A DNA stretch of 64,000 nt from Dyadobacter alkalitolerans DSM 23607 (GTDB taxonomy: Bacteria > Bacteroidota > Bacteroidia > Cytophagales > Spirosomataceae), in the NCBI RefSeq assembly GCF_000428845.1, contig NZ_AUAS01000008.1, positions 248,001-312,000 on the forward strand, written 5' to 3'. Shown piece after piece: positions 44,601 to 52,977 of this stretch. Made by a program: the position numbers and the translations under genes. Position 1 is the first letter of the stretch; the number at the start of each line of letters is the position of its first letter. The notes below the pieces were generated by a model, which was not told where the DNA came from, did no database searches, and saw only the letters and a list, made by a program, of their open reading frames with translations.

Positions 44601-44711
44601 GCCGTCAGAACTTGACGTGACTTTTCCTGACACACTAATTTCCTGACCATAGCTAATGAAGCTGACAGACAGGAAAACCATCATGTACAGCAATCGTACA
44701 ATAGTTTTCAT
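41697..44711 (-). CDS. SusC/RagA family TonB-dependent outer-membrane transporter
   Basis: The 1004-residue protein has a signal peptide (MKTIVRLLYMMVFLSVSFISYG), a carboxypeptidase-D-like domain (SVSGKVTSSSDGSILPGASVLIKGT), a plug (VVVIGYGTASKRDLTGSIVTI; SIEVLKDPSSLAIFGVRGANGAIAVTTKK) and a 22-strand barrel ending VIYTFGINLNF. Unlike the first SusC, it has no STN domain, so it should not signal through an anti-sigma factor. Regulation instead likely comes from the propeller/HTH gene upstream. It has a consensus promoter at 44760-44792. Confidence 0.95.
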   Translation of the reverse strand: MKTIVRLLYMMVFLSVSFISYGQEISVSGKVTSSSDGSILPGASVLIKGTTTGVPTDAEGNYAISVPSAQSVLVFSMIGMTAQEVTVGTQTTINVALVEDAKALGEVVVIGYGTASKRDLTGSIVTIKGAEIADKPSANPITSLQGKVAGLSVVNSGRPGEEPDVRIRGTNSINGVKPVYIVDGILNDNINFINPADIESIEVLKDPSSLAIFGVRGANGAIAVTTKKAKAGQLNVNFNSSVGFKQVADRISMTNAAQFKELYNEQLANQGSAPYNYTNWTGDTDWQDQIFQSGFLNYNNISISGATEKNRFYMGLGTVQEEGNIKHEKYGKLTLNINDELQVNKNLKFGLTFSGYRATPFGDKKKNVGGAILAAPIAPVFNDQYGLYHTLPDFQRAQVNNPLVDVELQKRTEILREYRAVGSIYGELTFLKDFTFRASLYADYGFNTIRNYQPLVNTYNPEIVGEDKTDAVVRQTVVNQKQNIFPKLQQDYLLTYKKAFGDHDLTVLGGITTYYRSFEETASTVRQGSSFAIPNDPRFWYTDNVGDAATRTGSGSAWESATLSYLGRILYNYKSKYLVNASYRRDGSSAFLGKGRWQDFGAVGLGWVVSEEDFFKNQSVFDYLKVKGSYGILGNQNIDDKYRYPAYPTLTAANSGVFGENIVAGLQNEYIADPNLHWEKVLAYEGGVEFNMLKNRLTVEANYYNKLTKDILVLVPGIAGTIPGLSNLGEVRNHGFEFAATWNQDVTDDFSYSISGNLTTINNKVQKLSTKGYDIINGASRTTEGFPIGYFWGYVHDGIYQSEAEFIKSPVSTIGEVSPGDIKYKDVNGDGSITEADRTLIGNPTPDFTYGASVSAKYKGFDMGIDLNGVYGNEIFRQWNRGTFAQFNYQTERMDRWNGPGTSNWEPVLNTSRANNYLPSSYWIEDGSFFRIRNVQLGYNFTSQTLKSLRLKSLRLYVNAQNLKTFTNSTGFTPEIGGNTTAFGVDNGTYPVPVIYTFGINLNF

Positions 44712-44759
44712 TTAGGTTATAATTTGGTTGATTGAATTATTATAAGATTTAATTGTCTT

Positions 44760-44792
44760 CAAATTTAAGTTCCAAGACAACCAGTAATCAAA
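44760..44792 (-). promoter_or_regulatory. Promoter of the susC-susD-LamG operon
   Basis: Read on the minus strand: TTTG (44792-44789), a 21-base spacer and TAAATTTG (44767-44760), an exact match to the Bacteroidota consensus. It lies about 50 bases upstream of susC. Confidence 0.75.
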
Positions 44793-44880
44793 TAAAGGAC
44801 TACATCACCACTACATCAATGAGAATAATGCAAGTATTCGAGGCATTAAATTGGGTTTGTGAAGGATTAGTACAATGTGG

Positions 44881-47757
44881 CTAAATATCCATCATGAACT
44901 GAACGAGATTGCCATCCGTACCTAATCCCAGTTTTTTGCGTAGGCGGTAGCGCTTTATTTCTACACCCCGGATTGAAATTCCCAGAACGGGAGCCATCTC
45001 CTTGGTCGAAAGATTCATGCGAAGGCACGCCGCCAGGCGAAGCTCAGAAGGGGAGATTGTGGGAGCGATTTGACGGAGGCGCTTAAAGAATTGTTCATGG
45101 ACTTCGTCGAAATTTTGTTCGAAAAGCATCCAGTCGTCCTTTCCGGCAACATTTCGCTCAATGCTATTCAATAGTTTCTGATAATGAATGTTCGGGAGTT
45201 GTTGGCCCATTTCGGCTTTAACTTGCTTTAATTCATCCCGGATTTCTTCCAGGATTTCATTTTTCCGCACAACATTAATGGCAATGTTACTGAGCTGCTG
45301 GCTTTTACCTTGAATGTCGCTCTGCAATTTCTCATTCTGGATCTGCATGATTTGCCTTTCGTTAGCAAGCTGTTGCTGGCGGAGTTTCTCTTCCTGCTCC
45401 CGCATAAGCCTGTTCCGATGCCGGCGCAAGCGTTCTTCCTGGTAAAGAATCAGCCCTACAATTACGAGCCCTATTAATGCTATGAAAACGATCTTAGCGA
45501 TCAGTGTCTCGCGCCAGTAAGGCTGAACACTGAACTGATATGCTGTAATACGATCATTCAGGTTGCTTTTGACTTCGAATGTGTATCTCGTGGATTCGAG
45601 ATTTGTGAATTCCACAAAATTCTGGTCTGTCCATTCTGACCATTGATCCGAAAGTCCTCGAAGCCGATATTTATATTGTGTGCTCTGCCCGTACACCGGC
45701 AACGCAAAGTTGATCCGTAACGACCGCACATTGGAAGGAAGCGCGGGCTTTCCCGAAATGCTGAATGATTGCGACAAATTCCTGAGGTTAGCAACCTTTC
45801 TGACGATGGGCGAAGCTGGCGGTTCAACGTTTTTTGCGCCGGAAGTTCTGTTATAAAGCGCATAGCCGTTATCCAGACAGAAAAAATAATAGTCCTTAGA
45901 GACTGGAATAATGGTTTCACTGTTGCGGATCAGCGCCAGCGGCAGGTTGTGGACCTGGTTATCCGAAGCATAGTAGGTGATCCGGTTAATAAACACTTTG
46001 AACCAATCACCATTCACGCCTGTGCGGATCTTGAATGCTTCGTCTTCACTATGCTGCGAGAAATCAGTGGAGACCTGCAATTTGTCGTTCGCATCGGGTT
46101 GCAGGAAAACGGATCCAGAACGGACATATAAGCGCTTTTTCCATTTCATGATCTCCACCGCGAATTCACCGGGTAAATCGGCAGGCGCCTTGAATTCTTT
46201 CCATTGATAAGCGGAATCCAGCGTGGGCGTGAGTTTAGCCATAAATAAACCTCGGTATGCATGGCCGAGCCAGAAAGCGCCTTTTTCGTCCCGGACAATC
46301 TGCCTGACCGGAATCGGGGAGATGCCTTTGACTGGATATGCATAGGCCCATTGCTGGCTACTGTTCTTTTTGTAAACATGCAATCCATTGTAAGAACCTT
46401 GCAACAACAGCGATTCCTGACCGGATTGAATTGGCAGCATCACCCAACCGCCTGTAATGTTGGAAAGCTTCGTAATGCCCTGTTCATTAATGCGGTAAGT
46501 AGCATCATTATGTCCGCAAAGGAGCTGATCATCAAAAACTTGCAGGTTCCATGTCTGGCCTTCCAGGCCGGGAACTGGCTGGAAAGGCTCGGTGGAAAGC
46601 CATTTTTTTACAAAAACACCCTTGTTGGAACCCACATATAATTTACCCCGCCAGATGGCCGCAGCATACGTTGAACCGAGCGGATTATCATTGGTCTGGT
46701 AGGAAATCACGGGCGAAGACATCTTGATCATATCAATTCCCTGATCCAGACCGATCCAGAGCTGATTGCGGCGGTCCTCTGTCAGTGCCAGAACGGTGTT
46801 ATTTTGAAGGCCGGTCTCTTTGTTGAAATGATATTTCAGCTTGCCATTTTTCTCAATCACATAAACGCCCGATTGAATTGTGCCGAAAACCAGGCTGCTG
46901 TCCTGTCTGAGCATTACTGCCCTGTTGATAATGTTCGTTTTAAGTTCTTCCGAGAGCGGTATTTTCCAGGGACTAAGCAAGCCGTCTTTCCACAAAAACA
47001 AGCCGTGTTTGAATGTTGTGATCAGGATCTGGCCATTCGAGAATGGTAATATGGCTGAAACGATCACCGCCGAAAGTGGTTCCGTACCAGCCAGCTTTTC
47101 AAATTTCTTGCCTTTCAACTCATAAATTCCTTTGCCTATTGTTGGGAGGAAAAGCCGGTTTTGCACAAATCTCAAAAACATGAAATTCCCTGGCGTGCTT
47201 AATTCGGTTATGTTCTGACCATCGTATCGGTAAATCCGTGAAAAGGATTGGAAGTAAATGTGTGTAGGCGTTTTGGTAATGTGCCAGATCTCCTCTGTTT
47301 TCAGGCTGGCGAAGTTGGCGCGCTTGCTGAGGGAGTGATATCTGAGCTGCCCATCAAATTCTTTTTTCCAATAACCAAACTCCGAAAAACCGCCTACATA
47401 AATCCGCTGTTCTTTGGGATTGGTCCGGTTGAGAACCTTACCCATAAGCGTGTTCGGGATGGCTTCGTCGCAAAGCACGGTCCGCACTATCTGTCTGTCG
47501 GGCAGCGGGTAGAGCTTCCATGCAGCGCCGTCGTATTCCATGAGACCATCCGAATTGGCAGCATAAATGATCTGATCGGAAGTCTGGTCAATGGCCCAAT
47601 TCTGGTTGTGCGCCTTGTAAATTGCTGACGAATAATTGATCAGTGGCGGGGTTTCCTGGGCCTTTGCGGCGAATATGATTGCAAAAAAAAGGAGTAAAGG
47701 CGTCCACAATGCAGCCTTATGATTTTTAGTTAAATATAAAAAAGGGTAGTGTGTCAT
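44881..47757 (-). CDS. Transmembrane propeller/Y_Y_Y one-component regulator with LuxR-type HTH
   Basis: The 958-residue protein begins with a signal/anchor (AALWTPLLLFFAIIFAAKAQ) and a periplasmic part of repeated two-component-regulator propeller blades (IYAANSDGLMEYDGAAWKLYP; IGLDQGIDMIKM; LYVGSNKGVF). A Y_Y_Y domain follows (QYKYRLRGLSDQWSEWTDQNFVEFTNL), then a transmembrane helix near 756-774 (IVFIALIGLVIVGLILY), a Gln/Arg-rich coiled coil and a C-terminal HTH (SELRLAACLRMNLSTKEMAPVLGISIRGVEIKRYRLRKKLGL). No histidine kinase or receiver domain is present. It is upstream of susC in the same direction, consistent with direct control of the PUL from the membrane. Confidence 0.85.
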   Translation of the reverse strand: MTHYPFLYLTKNHKAALWTPLLLFFAIIFAAKAQETPPLINYSSAIYKAHNQNWAIDQTSDQIIYAANSDGLMEYDGAAWKLYPLPDRQIVRTVLCDEAIPNTLMGKVLNRTNPKEQRIYVGGFSEFGYWKKEFDGQLRYHSLSKRANFASLKTEEIWHITKTPTHIYFQSFSRIYRYDGQNITELSTPGNFMFLRFVQNRLFLPTIGKGIYELKGKKFEKLAGTEPLSAVIVSAILPFSNGQILITTFKHGLFLWKDGLLSPWKIPLSEELKTNIINRAVMLRQDSSLVFGTIQSGVYVIEKNGKLKYHFNKETGLQNNTVLALTEDRRNQLWIGLDQGIDMIKMSSPVISYQTNDNPLGSTYAAAIWRGKLYVGSNKGVFVKKWLSTEPFQPVPGLEGQTWNLQVFDDQLLCGHNDATYRINEQGITKLSNITGGWVMLPIQSGQESLLLQGSYNGLHVYKKNSSQQWAYAYPVKGISPIPVRQIVRDEKGAFWLGHAYRGLFMAKLTPTLDSAYQWKEFKAPADLPGEFAVEIMKWKKRLYVRSGSVFLQPDANDKLQVSTDFSQHSEDEAFKIRTGVNGDWFKVFINRITYYASDNQVHNLPLALIRNSETIIPVSKDYYFFCLDNGYALYNRTSGAKNVEPPASPIVRKVANLRNLSQSFSISGKPALPSNVRSLRINFALPVYGQSTQYKYRLRGLSDQWSEWTDQNFVEFTNLESTRYTFEVKSNLNDRITAYQFSVQPYWRETLIAKIVFIALIGLVIVGLILYQEERLRRHRNRLMREQEEKLRQQQLANERQIMQIQNEKLQSDIQGKSQQLSNIAINVVRKNEILEEIRDELKQVKAEMGQQLPNIHYQKLLNSIERNVAGKDDWMLFEQNFDEVHEQFFKRLRQIAPTISPSELRLAACLRMNLSTKEMAPVLGISIRGVEIKRYRLRKKLGLGTDGNLVQFMMDI

Positions 47758-47801
47758 CTTGTTAACCTGCTATTCGCTATTGGAAACTATAACGTCAATT
47801 A

Positions 47802-49178
47802 ATGAAAAAAGTACTCTCTCTCATCTTGCTCAGCGCTTCCGTAACCATGGCGCAAGTAAAGCCATCCGACGACAATACAAGGAACGATATCCGCTACAAT
47901 CTTAACGATTCCGGCTCACATTACGTCAAATTCACTTTTACCAACCAAACCTGGCTCCGGTTTGACCAAAGCAACCCCGGAACCACCGTTTTAGGCGATC
48001 CCAAATCCAACACATTCGACATTGGCCTCCGCCGGACACGTGTGCAGCTTTTCGGCCAGATTACCGACCGGATATTTTTCTACACGCAGTTTGGAATGAA
48101 CAATTTTAATAAAGTGAGCGCATTCCCGGCCTATAACACGGCCGGAACGCCCAGTAACCGGAAAATCGGCGCTTTCTTCCACGACGCTTTGGGAGAATAT
48201 GAAGTGCAGCGAAAGGGCACCAACTTCATCCGTTTCGGTGGCGGGCTGACCGTTGTGAATGGTCTTTCCCGTTTTTCCCAACCGAGCATAGGAACCATTA
48301 TGACCATGGATGTCCCCGTTTTCGCGCAGGCAACTGTGGATCAAACGGATCAGTTTGCGAGGAAATTAAGTGTTTACAGCCGTGGACAGATCGGTAAATT
48401 AAATTACCGCGTAGACGTCGCGGATCCGTTTCCTATCGAAACCAATGGTGCCGTTCCACCAGCTCCGGGCTTGAATTCCGTTTTCGCACAGCGTAAGAAT
48501 CACAAGCAATTCCAGGGTTTATTAATTTACAACATTTTTGATACAGAGGATAACACCACACCGGGATATATGACCGGAACATATCTCGGCAAGCGCAAAG
48601 TCCTGAACATTGAAGCAGGAATTATTTCTCAAAAGCATGCGACGTGGCGCCGGGAAAATGCGGATACAGTTTACAATAACATGACGCTGTGGTCTGTGGC
48701 TGCATTTATGGATATGCCTTTGAATAAAGATAAGGGAACGGCTGTTTCGGCATATCTGGGCTATTTTAATACGGATTATGGCAAAGGTTACCTGCGTTAC
48801 AATGGGATTATGAACCCTGCAACAGGAACTACGCAGCCGATTGCCGGCGTAGGCGCGACGCAGGGCAATGCTTACCCGATGTTTGGAACGGGGAGCGTCT
48901 TGTATGCTCAGGCAGGATATAAATTTAGGGATGGATTACTGGGAAGTCAGGGCACATTGATGCCTTACGTTTCCCTGCAACATTCTGATTATGAACGTTT
49001 ACAGGATGCTTTGAATGTATATAATGTGGGTGTAAACTGGCTGATCAAAGGCCACACCGGCAAAATCTCACTCAACTACGAAAACCGGCCGGTTTACCAA
49101 GCCAGCACGGTTGCCAATGAGCTCGCCGCGTACACGCGCAGAGGAACATTCGTGCTGCAATATCAGATTTCGATCTAA
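47802..49178 (+). CDS. Outer-membrane porin-like beta-barrel protein
   Basis: The 458-residue protein has a clear signal peptide (MKKVLSLILLSASVTMAQ). The mature part is full of alternating amphipathic strands (HYVKFTFTNQTWLRFDQ, FDIGLRRTRVQLFGQITDRIFFYTQFGM, KLNYRVDVADPF, YVSLQHSDYERL) and ends in a barrel-type terminal strand, RGTFVLQYQISI. It resembles phosphate-selective porin-like proteins of Bacteroidota. The substrate is unknown. It diverges from the regulator gene with a 44-base gap and converges with mdh. Confidence 0.8.
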   Translation: MKKVLSLILLSASVTMAQVKPSDDNTRNDIRYNLNDSGSHYVKFTFTNQTWLRFDQSNPGTTVLGDPKSNTFDIGLRRTRVQLFGQITDRIFFYTQFGMNNFNKVSAFPAYNTAGTPSNRKIGAFFHDALGEYEVQRKGTNFIRFGGGLTVVNGLSRFSQPSIGTIMTMDVPVFAQATVDQTDQFARKLSVYSRGQIGKLNYRVDVADPFPIETNGAVPPAPGLNSVFAQRKNHKQFQGLLIYNIFDTEDNTTPGYMTGTYLGKRKVLNIEAGIISQKHATWRRENADTVYNNMTLWSVAAFMDMPLNKDKGTAVSAYLGYFNTDYGKGYLRYNGIMNPATGTTQPIAGVGATQGNAYPMFGTGSVLYAQAGYKFRDGLLGSQGTLMPYVSLQHSDYERLQDALNVYNVGVNWLIKGHTGKISLNYENRPVYQASTVANELAAYTRRGTFVLQYQISI

Positions 49179-49189
49179 TGTGTTTTAAA

Positions 49190-49232
49190 TAAAAAAATGT
49201 CATCAATGCAGAAGAAAATGCATTGATGACAT
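49190..49232 (-). terminator. Rho-independent terminator of mdh
   Basis: A 14-bp perfect stem (arm ATGTCATCAATGCA, 49197-49210 with 49219-49232) and an 8-base loop are followed on the minus strand by a seven-T run. It lies between the convergent porin and mdh genes and is oriented for mdh. Confidence 0.88.
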
Positions 49233-49252
49233 CCCAAAAATTACCCCATTAC

Positions 49253-49272
49253 CCGTCATCTTAAGATGACGG
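49253..49272. repeat. 20-bp perfect palindrome downstream of mdh
   Basis: CCGTCATCTTAAGATGACGG reads identically on both strands with no loop. It is 37 bases past the mdh stop and 20 bases from the terminator stem. It could be a second hairpin or a protein-binding site. Confidence 0.7.
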
Positions 49273-49308
49273 AAATGTCAAAAAATCAATTTTTAATATT
49301 TTTTGGCA

Positions 49309-50235
49309 TTATAAATTTAATGCTCCGTTCATGGATCTAACTGCTTCTGCTGATTTCTCAAAAGCAGCTTTTTCTGAATCGGTTAGTTCGAGCGGGATGA
49401 TCTTTTCCCAGCCTTTTCTGCCTAAAACAACAGGCACACCCATACAGATATCGTTCTGGCCATATTCGCCTTCCAGATAAACGCTGCATGGAACAATACG
49501 TTTCTGATCGCGCACAATGCTTTCAACCAAAAGCAATGTTGCCGCACCCGGCGCGTACCACGCCGAAGTTCCGATCAGTTTGGTCAATGTTGCGCCGCCT
49601 ACCATCGTGTCAGCTGCCACTTTTTCCAGTTCGTCAGTAGAAAGGAAATTGCTAACCGGAAGACCATTGTAAGTCGCTAATCTTGTCAGCGGGATCATTG
49701 TTGTATCACCGTGACCACCGATCACCATTCCGTGGATATCCAGCGGAGAAGCATTCATGGCTAATGCCAGATACGTTTTGAAACGTGCGCTATCCAGAGC
49801 ACCGCCCATTCCGATCAGTTTTTCTTTTGCTATGCCCGATTCTTTCAGCGCCAGGTAAGTCATTGTATCCATAGGGTTGGAAACAACGATAATGATGGCA
49901 TCAGGCGAATATTTTAGAATATTTTCAGTAACTCCTTTTACGATTCCTGCATTGATTCCGATCAGCTCTTCACGCGTCATACCAGGCTTACGGGGCAAGC
50001 CGGAAGTGATCACAACGACATCAGAACCCTTGGTTTTTTCATAGTCGTTGGTTGATCCAACGGGTTTGGTATTGAAGCCCAGCAAAGCTGCTGTCTGGTA
50101 CATATCCAGCGATTTTCCTTCGCTTACGCCTTCTTTTATATCCAGTAGAACGACCTCCTCAGCCAACTCACGACGAATAATATTATCGGCAGTAGTTGCA
50201 CCAACGGCGCCTGCTCCCACAACAGTAATCTTCAT
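49309..50235 (-). CDS. mdh: Malate dehydrogenase (LDH-like type)
   Basis: The 308-residue NAD-dependent enzyme interconverts malate and oxaloacetate. It has the Rossmann start KITVVGAGAVGATTAD, an acidic D32 at the end of strand 2 (VLLDIKEG) that favours NAD over NADP, the substrate arginines R82 and R88 in GLPRKPGMTREEL, D148/R151 in LDSARFKTYLA, and the catalytic histidine H175 in GGHGDTTM. R82 selects malate over lactate. The gene is monocistronic with a strong terminator. Confidence 0.96.
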   Translation of the reverse strand: MKITVVGAGAVGATTADNIIRRELAEEVVLLDIKEGVSEGKSLDMYQTAALLGFNTKPVGSTNDYEKTKGSDVVVITSGLPRKPGMTREELIGINAGIVKGVTENILKYSPDAIIIVVSNPMDTMTYLALKESGIAKEKLIGMGGALDSARFKTYLALAMNASPLDIHGMVIGGHGDTTMIPLTRLATYNGLPVSNFLSTDELEKVAADTMVGGATLTKLIGTSAWYAPGAATLLLVESIVRDQKRIVPCSVYLEGEYGQNDICMGVPVVLGRKGWEKIIPLELTDSEKAAFEKSAEAVRSMNGALNL

Positions 50236-50428
50236 AAAGAAATATGGTTAATTGTATAGAAATTAATGCTTTTTAAATTTTCTCCTAAAAGTAGGACACA
50301 TAATTTGTTTAAACCAAGCGGAATGTAATTTTTTGCCGGAAAAGTCCGGAGCTCGATCCGAAATGCAATTTTTTACGTATCTTAATAGTTATATCGGCAT
50401 TATTAACCACTTTTTCTTGCTGTATACG

Positions 50429-50860
50429 ATGAGCAACGAGTCAATGATATCTAGAATATTAAAGTCAATTTTTTTCAAGAAGGCAACCGGAAAGGCCGGC
50501 CGTTATGTGCACAATTCAGCGCGGCTGTTTGAACTTGCGAAGGATGTAATGGGCAAGATGAACCAGGTTGGGTTCAAAGGTGGCCTGGCCGAAGTGGCTG
50601 GCAGCGTTCAAGTCCTGATCCGGATGGTACGAGCTTACGCTTCCGGAGAATATAAGGGCTTGCCATGGAAAAGTCTAATTTCGGTGGTTGCGGTGCTGAT
50701 CTATTTTGTATCACCCATTGACCTGATTCCTGACTTCCTGCCTGTAATTGGCATCGCAGACGACGTCGCACTGATCGCTTGGCTGATCAAGACACTGGGC
50801 AGTGATATTGCAAAATTCAGCCAGTGGGAAAAGAGTGAAAAAACGATTAACATAGGATAA
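50429..50860 (+). CDS. DUF1232 (YkvA-like) membrane protein
   Basis: 143 residues from ATG 50429; the open frame goes back to a TTG at 50333, but the conserved region is C-terminal. A basic N-terminal helix (ILKSIFFKKATGKAGRYV) precedes the DUF1232 core WKSLISVVAVLIYFVSPIDLIPDFLPVIGIADDVALIAWLIKTL, which holds the P-I-D-L-I-P-D-F-L-P motif and two hydrophobic helices. The molecular function of the family is unknown. It lies 69 bases upstream of tatA in the same direction. Confidence 0.85.
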   Translation: MSNESMISRILKSIFFKKATGKAGRYVHNSARLFELAKDVMGKMNQVGFKGGLAEVAGSVQVLIRMVRAYASGEYKGLPWKSLISVVAVLIYFVSPIDLIPDFLPVIGIADDVALIAWLIKTLGSDIAKFSQWEKSEKTINIG

Positions 50861-50898
50861 AACAGAACCGTTTAGTAGTTTCTGTAGAAAAGAATTTT

Positions 50899-50906
50899 TA
50901 TTTTTG
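50899..50906 (+). promoter_or_regulatory. Candidate -7 element upstream of tatA
   Basis: TATTTTTG, an exact TAnnTTTG match 23 bases before the tatA ATG. The -33 region is only T-rich. Confidence 0.5.
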
Positions 50907-50929
50907 TAAACATTAAAAAAGAAACAGAC

Positions 50930-51130
50930 ATGGAATCAGTAACCGTTTTGGCATTTATGGGATTAGGTGGACAAGAGATCTTTTTGGTTGCCTTGTTCGT
51001 TTTACTATTCTTCGGTGCGAAGAAAATTCCTGAGTTGATGCGCGGTTTGGGGCAGGGTATCAATGAATTCAAGAACGCTACTAAAGACGTTAAGGAAAAT
51101 ATTGAAAAAAGCATGGAAGACCCCAAATAA
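50930..51130 (+). CDS. tatA: Twin-arginine translocase subunit TatA/E
   Basis: The 66-residue protein has a single N-terminal transmembrane helix ([22 protein letters not shown]) followed by an amphipathic helix and a charged tail ([23 protein letters not shown]). The [10 protein letters not shown] hinge is diagnostic for TatA/E. It oligomerises to form the passage for folded proteins in the cytoplasmic membrane. tatB/tatC are not in the window. It is 91 bases before gatA. Confidence 0.94.
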   Translation: MESVTVLAFMGLGGQEIFLVALFVLLFFGAKKIPELMRGLGQGINEFKNATKDVKENIEKSMEDPK

Positions 51131-51221
51131 CGCTTCCATCTTATTGAAGTTATAACACAGAGCCTCTAAGGTATACTTATTGGCTCTGATTCTTTATTTA
51201 CAACCCCACAAAGAAATTACA

Positions 51222-52679
51222 TTGAAAGAGTATCTGACGCTGGCTGAGATTCAGGAAGATTTGCGTGGAGGCAATTTGACGTGCGTCGAGTTAGTGAGTC
51301 ATTATTTGCAAAATATAGAGGCTAATCAACACCTGAATGCATTTGTTGAAGTTTATGCCGACGAAGCCAGGGAAGCAGCCATTGCCGTTGATGAAAAATT
51401 GGCCAACGGAACTGCCGGGAGGCTAGCCGGAATGGTGATCGGACTCAAAGATGTGCTTTCGCATAAAGGACACGGTTTACAAGCCGCCAGTCAAATTCTC
51501 AATACATACATTGCTCCTTATACTGCAACGGCGGTTCAGCGGCTGCTGGATGAAGATGCTATTGTGATCGGGCGGCAAAACTGTGATGAATTCGCAATGG
51601 GTTCGTCCAACGAAAATTCATCATTCGGGCCGGTTTTAAATGCTGCGGATAACACCAAAGTTCCGGGCGGTTCTTCCGGCGGTTCGGCGGTGGCGGTGCA
51701 AGCTGGCCTTTGCCACGCGTCTCTCGGAAGTGATACGGGCGGTTCTGTAAGGCAACCTGCAGCTTTTTGCGGCGTTGTAGGCGTAAAGCCGTCATACGGC
51801 CGGATTTCCAGATATGGTCTTATCGCCTATGCATCGTCTTTCGACTGTATTGGCCCCATTACCAAAAGTGTTGAAGACGCGGCGTTGCTGATCGAGATCA
51901 TGGCTGGCTCAGACAATTTTGACAGCACGGTATCTACCAAAGAAGTGCCTGCATATTCCAAAAATCTGGAATGGTCCGGCAAAGCCAGGATCGGTTATAT
52001 CCGGGAGAGTGTTGAGAGCGAGGCGATTTCCTTGGAAATCCGCCAGCAAACACTGGAAGTGCTGAACCGTCTGCGCGCCGAGGGGCACGAAATAACGCCA
52101 GTCGAAATTCCATTGCTCGATTCGCTGCTGCCTACTTATTATATATTGACTACGGCCGAAGCCAGTTCCAATTTATCCCGCTTCGACGGTGTCCGTTATG
52201 GTCACAGAAGTGCGGAAGCGACCGATCTGGAAAGCTTGTATAAAAAGACACGGACGGAAGCTTTTGGTGAAGAGGTAAGGAGAAGGATACTATTGGGTAC
52301 TTTTGTTCTGAGCGCAAATTATTATGACGCATACTATACCAAAGCGCAACGCGTTAGAAGATTGGTGCAGGAGGAAACGAACCGGTTCTTCGATCAGTTT
52401 GATTTTCTGATTACACCGGTAACGCCAACCACGGCTTTTACGATTGGTGAAAAAACCGAAGATCCGTTACAAATGTATCTCGCTGATATTTTTACAGTGC
52501 AGGCAAATGTGGTTGGAAATCCGGCTGTTGCTATCCCTAACGGACTGGATGAAAACGGGATGCCTATTGGAATTCAGCTAATGGCTCCTTATTTTGGTGA
52601 GTTGAAAATGCTGGCTTTTGCCAATTATTTAACCGGTTTGAATAAAAAATCGGCATTGATGTCGGATACAAATCATTGA
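51222..52679 (+). CDS. gatA: Asp/Glu-tRNA amidotransferase subunit A
   Basis: Amidase-signature subunit that releases ammonia from glutamine to amidate Glu-tRNA(Gln)/Asp-tRNA(Asn). No ATG is available. TTG 51222 (KEYLTLAEIQEDL) aligns with the usual GatA N terminus; TTG 51180 would add 14 residues. The Ser-cisSer-Lys triad is visible: lysine in VIGLKDVL, the serines in PGGSSGGSAVAV and GSDTGGSVRQPAAFCG. It also has IIGRQNCDEFAMGSSNENS-like and SRYGLIAYASSFDCIGP motifs. About 485 residues, full length. gatB/gatC are elsewhere. Confidence 0.92.
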   Translation: MKEYLTLAEIQEDLRGGNLTCVELVSHYLQNIEANQHLNAFVEVYADEAREAAIAVDEKLANGTAGRLAGMVIGLKDVLSHKGHGLQAASQILNTYIAPYTATAVQRLLDEDAIVIGRQNCDEFAMGSSNENSSFGPVLNAADNTKVPGGSSGGSAVAVQAGLCHASLGSDTGGSVRQPAAFCGVVGVKPSYGRISRYGLIAYASSFDCIGPITKSVEDAALLIEIMAGSDNFDSTVSTKEVPAYSKNLEWSGKARIGYIRESVESEAISLEIRQQTLEVLNRLRAEGHEITPVEIPLLDSLLPTYYILTTAEASSNLSRFDGVRYGHRSAEATDLESLYKKTRTEAFGEEVRRRILLGTFVLSANYYDAYYTKAQRVRRLVQEETNRFFDQFDFLITPVTPTTAFTIGEKTEDPLQMYLADIFTVQANVVGNPAVAIPNGLDENGMPIGIQLMAPYFGELKMLAFANYLTGLNKKSALMSDTNH

Positions 52680-52688
52680 GAGTCAAGT

Positions 52689-52709
52689 AAATGCTTTCGC
52701 ATTTTTTTT
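52689..52709 (+). terminator. Weak terminator of gatA
   Basis: A 6-bp stem AAATGC / GCATTT with a TTTC loop runs into a T-run just past the gatA stop. The 268 bases from here to the next start show no gene; a T-rich TTG...TTTATTTG arrangement near 52878-52905 is only a poor promoter candidate. Confidence 0.55.
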
Positions 52710-52977
52710 CTTCTCTTGCTTGTTAAGCAGTGTTTGTATCTGTCTCCAAGTTAAGTAGTAAATAATCGTGCCGGGATAACAGGCGATTTGAGATTTGTTA
52801 TTCCGAAGCGAAATTTTGTGAGTGAAGTGTAAAATGTATTAGAGATTATTCTAGTTCATCAGGCAGATTTTCAGGACGTTGAAAATCTTAACAAGGAAAT
52901 TTTATTTGTAACAGTTGATTTACAAATAGTAGCCATTGAAAACCGGGAATTGATTAACCTTCAAAAAACATTTATTG

